NCBI RefSeq assembly: GCF_014637405.1
Contig: NZ_BMEY01000006.1
Location: 115,357 to 179,356, forward strand
Reading direction: 5' to 3'
DNA: 64,000 nt
Source of the DNA: Ornithinibacillus halotolerans
GTDB lineage: Bacteria > Bacillota > Bacilli > Bacillales > Amphibacillaceae
Of this stretch, positions 58,624 through 64,000 are shown in pieces. The notes beneath the pieces are model-generated. The model saw only the letters and a program-made list of their open reading frames with translations. It had not been told where the DNA came from and made no database searches. The position numbers and the translations under genes were made by a program. Position 1 is the stretch's first letter, and every line of letters starts with the position of its first letter.

Positions 58624-59907
58624 TTATTTTGTGATTGCTTCTTGAAGGAGTTTCATAGCTGTTTCCATATCGATATCTTTTTCCAAATGTTCTGGTGTCC
58701 ATGGAATATAGATATGTGGTTTTATCCCTTGCTCATGATCTGGTTTCCGATGGTCAAGACTATCTAGTCGAGATGTCGGATACATCAGTTCAAACAAATC
58801 ATTCCATCGCTTTTCTACAAGATTAGAATAATCATTAATTCCCATAGTTGGCCTACCAACCACTGTTACTTTTGGAGATTGTTTGCAACTATATACGAAA
58901 ATATCTCCAGTACTGCCACAGAAATTATCAGCTAATAGAATGATATTTTTAGGGTGTTCTAAGCCTTCAACTATAAAGTCGTTATCACTACTTTCTTCAT
59001 CAAAACTAACAAAACCTTTACCTCTATGTTCTTTCCATGTACTGTCTAACCACTGGCTAAGACCTTTACGGTATTCTTCACTTTCAATCGTTTCTAATTG
59101 CTGTTCTGCTGACTGAATCATTAAATCTGCATTTCTCGCAGTACAATTAAACTTCATTTGATAGGTACTAGAATCAATCTTAGTCTCACCTACAGGGAAT
59201 ATGTACTTCTCGAGATCCTTATAAGATAATGTACTTCCTCCATAATTGATACGTACGTCAATAATGAGATTCGGTGTTTTCTCTAACACATCTTTGTTCT
59301 CTTTTACTAGTTTCTCAATTGAATCTGGCTCAAAAAAATCTGTCAGGGTCATGAGCATCGTATTGTTATCAATTTTTGTCATAGAGTGATTCGATATGTA
59401 ACTTGCTTTCTCATATTTCTTTAATTCTAGTTGTGTTATATTCCCATGGCTATCGATGACTTCAGCAATATTGTATTTTGCAATAATCTTGCGCCAATCC
59501 TCTCGTTCGGCTTTAGTTTCCATTAGTTCGCGTTGATGTTTTTGCACGAGCTCAAGCACTGGAATGTTGTCTAATGATAGGATAGCATCTCCTAGATTTA
59601 TACGGTTTTCTGTGGTAATTGTTGTGACATATAATTTTTCTTGGAATCTTCTTACGCGAAAGCCATTATCATATTCTTTTTCTGAATCTGATTTTATCAG
59701 TTTAAAAATCAAGTGTGGATCTTGAAAGTCGATTAAATAATCTTGGACGATATCTAGAAATCGAGAAGCATTCAGTTCATCTTTTGCTTCTAAATGACTT
59801 ATAATGCGTTCGAATTCTAACGGATTATCCCAACCCTTTTTATCAATATACCCTGCATAGTCATGGTGCAGAATGTCTACAATCTCACGAAAAATATTAG
59901 TATACAT
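58624..59907 (-). CDS. S41 family peptidase
   Basis: A 427-residue cytoplasmic protein related to C-terminal-processing/tail-specific proteases. The nucleophile region is NFCGSTGDIF with Ser near residue 336, and VVGRPTMGINDYSN follows. A PDZ-like region lies around residues 85-115 (NLGDAILSLDNIPVLELV). There is no signal peptide, so it differs from secreted CtpA enzymes. Substrate unknown. Downstream is a dyad repeat serving as terminator. Confidence 0.82.
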   Translation of the reverse strand: MYTNIFREIVDILHHDYAGYIDKKGWDNPLEFERIISHLEAKDELNASRFLDIVQDYLIDFQDPHLIFKLIKSDSEKEYDNGFRVRRFQEKLYVTTITTENRINLGDAILSLDNIPVLELVQKHQRELMETKAEREDWRKIIAKYNIAEVIDSHGNITQLELKKYEKASYISNHSMTKIDNNTMLMTLTDFFEPDSIEKLVKENKDVLEKTPNLIIDVRINYGGSTLSYKDLEKYIFPVGETKIDSSTYQMKFNCTARNADLMIQSAEQQLETIESEEYRKGLSQWLDSTWKEHRGKGFVSFDEESSDNDFIVEGLEHPKNIILLADNFCGSTGDIFVYSCKQSPKVTVVGRPTMGINDYSNLVEKRWNDLFELMYPTSRLDSLDHRKPDHEQGIKPHIYIPWTPEHLEKDIDMETAMKLLQEAITK

Positions 59908-60018
59908 CGTAACGCCCCTTTATTTTAAAGTGATACCTATATTTTAAAGTATTAAGAATATATAAACAATAAACTGAGGTTGGATTGTAACTCAGTCTTC
60001 AGATGGAGATAATGAGTT

Positions 60019-60064
60019 GGGGGACAGTCCCTCTGTGAAGTACTAAACAGAGGGACTGTCCCCC
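60019..60064. repeat. GGGGACAGTCCC dyad, full-length copy after the protease gene
   Basis: GGGGACAGTCCCTCTGT pairs with ACAGAGGGACTGTCCCC around a 9-base loop. It directly abuts the stop codon of the HtrA-like gene and is a probable terminator. Confidence 0.85.
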
Positions 60065-60841
60065 TCACTCCACACCGGGGAGATTAGTCATTGGTGTTTC
60101 TGACCAACTTTTAATTAAGGAGAGGACATTCATAATGGGGATGCTGAATCCGATCGTGCCTATGTCAGAGGCAGCGGAGTTAATACCAATTACTTCACCT
60201 GTTTCACTATGGAGGAGGGGACCACCACTATTTCCAGGGGCAATTGGTGCAGAAATTTGATACAAGCCCTCATAAAAGTATTGTTCAATTTCTAAATCAC
60301 GATTAAGCCCACTAATGATTCCCGTTGTCACCGTATTTTCTAGACCAAGAGGACTTCCTAATGCAAGTACTTCATCCCCAAGTTCTGCTTTTTCAGTTCG
60401 AATTTGTAAAGGTTCCATCCCGCGCATGCCATCAACCCTGATAAGAGCAATATCAATATCGGTGCTAATCCCTATTACAGTACCAGTAAAAAATAGTTCA
60501 TCTGACGTAATAATAGTTACCTCTTTAACACCACTAACGACATGGGCGTTAGTGATAACATCGCCCATGTCGTTATACAAAAATCCGGAGCCAATTGAAC
60601 CGTCCATCGTTTCAATTTTCACGACTTTCTTTTGTGCTTGTTGAATAATATCTTTTAATGCTAATGATTCATCCTCGTTTTCTATGATTGTATCGTTCGT
60701 CTCTATATTAGCATCTGCTAGAATAGTTGATGGTTGATCTAACTTATCGGAAAGATGTCCTTTTATTAAAAACATGCCCGCCACACCAGCAGCACAAATG
60801 AATAAAGTCAATATTATACTGATTATCCATCGTTTATTCAT
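60065..60841 (-). CDS. Membrane-anchored HtrA-like serine protease without PDZ domain
   Basis: A 258-residue S1C protease. One N-terminal membrane anchor (WIISIILTLFICAAGVAGMFL), a linker, then a trypsin-like domain with catalytic His in ITNAHVVSG, Asp in DIDIALIRVDG and Ser in APGNSGGPLL. The chain ends right after the protease domain, so the PDZ domain of normal HtrA proteins is missing. ATG chosen; a TTG-initiated extension overlaps the upstream gene. It follows the zinc-ribbon protein gene by 20 bases in one operon. Confidence 0.9.
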   Translation of the reverse strand: MNKRWIISIILTLFICAAGVAGMFLIKGHLSDKLDQPSTILADANIETNDTIIENEDESLALKDIIQQAQKKVVKIETMDGSIGSGFLYNDMGDVITNAHVVSGVKEVTIITSDELFFTGTVIGISTDIDIALIRVDGMRGMEPLQIRTEKAELGDEVLALGSPLGLENTVTTGIISGLNRDLEIEQYFYEGLYQISAPIAPGNSGGPLLHSETGEVIGINSAASDIGTIGFSIPIMNVLSLIKSWSETPMTNLPGVE

Positions 60842-60861
60842 TTCCGTCTTATCATCCTTTC

Positions 60862-62109
60862 CTATTGATCGAAGTACCAAGTGATATTAATAATTTCCAC
60901 TAATACTTCTTCATTGATGCCTTCAACTAACCCATAAAAATAACCTTCATCACCAGGTTCTAATAATTCTGGCTCTACATAAACAAACCCTTCTGTTACG
61001 TATTCATCATTCGCATCAAAAAGTGCATAATAGATAATAATCGTATAAATAGGCACGGTTGCTACACTTTTTATAGTGCCTTCAAAGGTTACATCTCCAT
61101 TGTCTTCTAGTGCTGCTGTAAATGAAGTCACTTCTACTGCGGCAGTACGATTATGCAAATCATCTTGTGCTGCTTGTTCTTCATAAGCGAGTTTCTCTTG
61201 TTCGACTTGATCTTTTAATTGCAGTAAAGTGTCATCGTTCTCTTTATAACTGAGTGCTTTATTAATAGCATTTAATGCTTCAGCAAACTGATTATTAGCT
61301 AGAAAATCAGTCACCTCTGTACTTGTAATTTCCACGATCTTAGTTAATATTTCTTCCTTAATACTATCTGCTTCAGGAGAGGATAATGAATCTAATGTTG
61401 ATAGCTTACTAGCAAGTGAATCAACACTATTTAAATCGGCAATTTCTTGCTTTAGCTTACCTATTACAATATTTCCTTCTTCATTAGAAATAATTTCTTT
61501 AAATGAATTAAATAGTGGACTAGTTTCTTTATTTGCTTGTTCTTTTAAAGGACCAATTTGTTGTTCAGCCGAATTGAAATCTTGATTCGCTAACAATTGT
61601 CTTACAGCTTCTAATTCAGTTGAGAAAGCTTGAGCACGTGTAATTTCGTCTATGTTTAGTCTCAACACTTCATAATCTGGTCTAATTTCCATTGCCTCAT
61701 TTAACTGATTAATTGCCGAATCATAATCACCATTTAGTGCGGCCGTTTCTGCACTCTCTTGTAACTCAAGCACCGTATCATTCTTTTTTTGCTCGGATAA
61801 AAAGGTGAATACTAACAATGTAGACACAACTAACAATGAAATGATTGGGATAAGGATAGGTAATTTCGATGATAAGAAAGAACTCTTTGTAGTTACGTTA
61901 TTTTGTGGCATGTAAGTATGTTGTTGGTGTTGTTCTTCTGGTTTTTGGGGTGGATTTAAAGGCTGTTGAGGTGTTTTTTTCTCCTCTATTTCTTCATTTT
62001 TCTGAGGAGGTTCTGTTACGGAAGGCTGATCAGAATTAACTTCTGTACCACAACTCATACAAAAACTCGAGCCCTCTAATAATTTTTCTCCACATTGACG
62101 GCAAAACAA
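60862..62109 (-). CDS. Zinc-ribbon, single-span protein with long helical extracellular region and FxLYD-like end
   Basis: A 415-residue protein. Zinc ribbon at the N-terminus (CRQCG and CMSCG), then a Pro/Gln-rich cytoplasmic linker, one membrane helix (LPILIPIISLLVVSTLLVF), a ~200-residue helical region with TPR-like repeats (AALNGDYDSAINQLNEAM, ALNAINKALSYKENDD) and a C-terminal beta domain of FxLYD type (VTFEGTIKSVATVPIYTIII). A TTG is chosen nine bases after AGGAGG. Operon with the PDZ-less HtrA-like protease. Likely an envelope sensor or scaffold; function unproven. Confidence 0.82.
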   Translation of the reverse strand: MFCRQCGEKLLEGSSFCMSCGTEVNSDQPSVTEPPQKNEEIEEKKTPQQPLNPPQKPEEQHQQHTYMPQNNVTTKSSFLSSKLPILIPIISLLVVSTLLVFTFLSEQKKNDTVLELQESAETAALNGDYDSAINQLNEAMEIRPDYEVLRLNIDEITRAQAFSTELEAVRQLLANQDFNSAEQQIGPLKEQANKETSPLFNSFKEIISNEEGNIVIGKLKQEIADLNSVDSLASKLSTLDSLSSPEADSIKEEILTKIVEITSTEVTDFLANNQFAEALNAINKALSYKENDDTLLQLKDQVEQEKLAYEEQAAQDDLHNRTAAVEVTSFTAALEDNGDVTFEGTIKSVATVPIYTIIIYYALFDANDEYVTEGFVYVEPELLEPGDEGYFYGLVEGINEEVLVEIINITWYFDQ

Positions 62110-62418
62110 TGATGTCATCCTCCTATTCGAATGCGTCTTCAAAAAATAAACGCAATAATATGCCATTATATGTAGAACTGGGCAAAAAGGTTCCTCTTTT
62201 TTTAAAAAATAATAAAAAAGTCTTAGGAAGTATGTCCTTAGACATGACAAGTTGATTTTGAGTGAATAAAGAAAGGAAATGAAGTTGATAAAGCATCTCC
62301 AATTGATTTCCAAATAAAAGGAAAGAAATGGAGTTGACCTAATACGTCATTCCATTCGAAACTTATCTACTAGAATGATATGATGGATGCAATATGCTTT
62401 GAAAAGGAAAGAGTATCT

Positions 62419-63120
62419 ATGAATCTATCAATTTTATATGAAGACAATCATTTATTATTAGTGGAAAAGCCGGTTAATATACCTGTTCAAGCGGATAATA
62501 GTGGGGATCTTGATTTCTTAACTATGTTGAAAGAAGACATAAAAGTTCGTTATCAAAAGCCTGGAAATGTATATTTAGGGCTGGTCCATCGTTTAGACCG
62601 GCCAGTTGGCGGGGTAATGGTTTTTGCAAAAACTTCTAAAGCAGCATCAAGATTGTCCGACATGCTCAGAAGACGTGTTATAGAGAGAAACTATTTAGCA
62701 GTTGTACACGGGAAAATCGACCAGAAGAATGGACAGTTAGTACATTATTTATTCAAAGATAAACGTAAAAACCATGTATATGCTGTTTCAAAAGATCATA
62801 ATCAAGCTAAAAAAGCAGTACTGGAATATGAGGTAATAGACTCCAAGGATAATTTAAGTCTACTTTCTGTTAATCTCATTACAGGAAGACCACATCAGAT
62901 ACGGGTTCAACTTTCTACGATTGGCCACCCCTTATACGGAGATCAAAAATATGGAAAACATCTTAATAAAGTGGGGCAGCAAATTGCACTTTGGGCACAC
63001 TCTATTCACTTTGAGCACCCGGTTAAAAAAGAGCCACTAGATTTATATTCCTATCCTCCGAATAAAGACCCATGGAAGTTGTGGGATAGTATTTTACAAC
63101 AAAAAGTGGGTACAATCTAA
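62419..63120 (+). CDS. RluA family pseudouridine synthase
   Basis: A 233-residue RNA pseudouridine synthase. The catalytic Asp is in GLVHRLDRPVGGVM, preceded by ILYEDNHLLLVEKPVNIPV and followed by GRPHQIRVQLSTIGHPLYGD. It lacks an S4 domain, like the short RluA/RluC-type members of Bacillus. Target uridine unknown. The ATG after AAGGAAAGAG is chosen; upstream codons lack a ribosome binding site. Confidence 0.92.
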   Translation: MNLSILYEDNHLLLVEKPVNIPVQADNSGDLDFLTMLKEDIKVRYQKPGNVYLGLVHRLDRPVGGVMVFAKTSKAASRLSDMLRRRVIERNYLAVVHGKIDQKNGQLVHYLFKDKRKNHVYAVSKDHNQAKKAVLEYEVIDSKDNLSLLSVNLITGRPHQIRVQLSTIGHPLYGDQKYGKHLNKVGQQIALWAHSIHFEHPVKKEPLDLYSYPPNKDPWKLWDSILQQKVGTI

Positions 63121-63203
63121 GATGCTAGTATACAAAACAAATGTTATAATAGTAAACCACATAGGATTTTACCTAGAAAGTCAAGTGTAACTGGAGGGGA
63201 ATT

Positions 63204-64000
63204 ATGACTTTTATTACTTCTTGGATTGAAAACCTTAATCTCAATCCTACATTAACGAACTATCTCATCGTTATCACGAAGATTCTTTTTGTAGCGGTGA
63301 TAAGTATAATCGCAAACTTTATAACAAAGAAAATTGTCGTTCGTCTAATAACAAAGATTCTATCTAGAAATCAGTTTAAATGGGATGATGTGTTAATTGA
63401 AAGAAAGGTCTTCCATAGACTATCCCATATTGTTCCAGCAATCATTATTTATTCTTTTGCTGGGGTATTTGGGCCAGATTTTCAAACATTAATTGAAAAG
63501 CTGTCCAATGCTTATATTATTATCATTATGATACTAGTCGTTAATGGCATCTTAAATGCGATTAATGATATTTATAGAACTTATGAAATTTCAAAAACAA
63601 GACCAATCAAAGGATTTATCCAAGTAGGAAATATCGTTGTCGTTGCCATTGGTGCAATCCTCATGATTGCCAACCTAATTGGTGAAAGTCCAGTAATTTT
63701 ATTAGGTGGAATTGGTGCATTATCTGCCGTCATCATGTTAGTATTCCAAGATTCTATTTTAGGACTTGTGGCGGGGGTTCAGTTAACTACCAATGACATG
63801 GTTCGTGTGGGAGATTGGATTGAAATGCCGAAGTATAATGCGGATGGCGATGTCATTGATATTACTTTAAATACAGTTAAGGTTCAAAACTTTGATAATA
63901 CCATTACGATGATTCCTGCTTATGCACTTGTATCCGACTCATTCAAAAACTGGCGAGGGATGCAGGATGCTGGTGGTAGACGAATTAAACGATCCGTAAA
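63204..64000 (+). CDS. MscS family mechanosensitive channel (N-terminal part, cut by window edge)
   Basis: 265 codons are visible after GGAGGGG and ATG. The protein has four membrane helices, and the third to fourth region holds GGIGALSAVIMLVFQDSILG, the pore-lining helix pattern of small-conductance mechanosensitive channels, followed by the beta domain (NDMVRVGDWIEMPKYNADGD). The layout and the extra residues after WIEMP resemble the YbdG group. The C-terminal cytoplasmic cage continues beyond the window. It protects from osmotic down-shock. Confidence 0.92.
   Translation, partial: MTFITSWIENLNLNPTLTNYLIVITKILFVAVISIIANFITKKIVVRLITKILSRNQFKWDDVLIERKVFHRLSHIVPAIIIYSFAGVFGPDFQTLIEKLSNAYIIIIMILVVNGILNAINDIYRTYEISKTRPIKGFIQVGNIVVVAIGAILMIANLIGESPVILLGGIGALSAVIMLVFQDSILGLVAGVQLTTNDMVRVGDWIEMPKYNADGDVIDITLNTVKVQNFDNTITMIPAYALVSDSFKNWRGMQDAGGRRIKRSV

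Overview
The window is a chromosomal stretch of a low-GC, Gram-positive, spore-former-type bacterium of the Bacillaceae, in or near the Oceanobacillus/Virgibacillus group. The evidence is the AT-rich sequence, strong AAGGAGG-type ribosome binding sites, frequent TTG and GTG starts, lipobox lipoproteins, a liaIHFSR envelope-stress operon, a ThiW-type thiamine operon under a TPP riboswitch, and a c-di-AMP (ydaO-type) riboswitch. No rRNA, tRNA, prophage, CRISPR array or transposase gene was seen. Genus assignment is inference only. || Layout. 1-2.8 kb: the end of a membrane protein, then two UvsE-type UV-damage endonuclease paralogues on the minus strand, separated by a 102-bp tandem repeat. 2.8-7.6 kb: a 1026-residue GNAT fusion protein, followed by a 1.7-kb region that looks empty but holds a 25-residue two-cysteine peptide with its own promoter and terminators, a c-di-AMP riboswitch in front of a 41-residue membrane peptide, and a 12-copy array of 52-bp imperfect palindromes. 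7.6-11 kb: an ABC exporter with a DesKR/YvfTU-like two-component system. 11-20.3 kb: a zinc-ribbon protein, a formate/nitrite channel, a DUF4317 protein, a DoxX protein behind a Rex-like box, a kinase-hydrolase-kinase cassette, an MFS exporter, an extra RNase J-type nuclease and a nucleoside deaminase. 20.6-24.3 kb: liaI-liaH-liaF-liaS-liaR (no liaG). 24.3-33.7 kb: threonine aldolase, amidase, a DHOD-like/membrane fusion, a GC-rich MITE-like element, an MFS exporter, lipoproteins and a YoaP-type acetyltransferase. 33.7-46 kb: CueP-type lipoprotein, oxidoreductase, an ECF sigma factor with its probable anti-sigma factor and autoregulatory promoter, an Rgg-type regulator divergent from an amidohydrolase, and an ArsR-SulP operon with a 24-bp perfect operator. 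46-55 kb: PrsW-type protease, arginase-family protein, HIT and Nudix proteins, an ANT(6)-type adenylyltransferase, and a flavin reductase/DsbA pair divergent from a TetR regulator. 54-55.4 kb: a serine hydrolase lipoprotein split by an in-frame TGA. 55.6-58.6 kb: TPP riboswitch then thiW-thiD-thiM-thiE. 58.6-64 kb: S41 peptidase, PDZ-less HtrA-like protease with a zinc-ribbon membrane protein, an RluA-type pseudouridine synthase, and the start of an MscS channel. || Common themes. Envelope and stress sensing recurs (Lia system, ABC exporter with kinase, ECF sigma/anti-sigma pair, HtrA, PrsW, MscS, SulP). Intergenic space is heavily shaped by short palindromic repeats. A GGGGACAGTCCCC family recurs at least eleven times and often lies where terminators are expected. 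Tandem arrays with 51/52/102-bp periods occupy four loci. The most novel-looking material is in the small-gene region at 6.0-6.8 kb.
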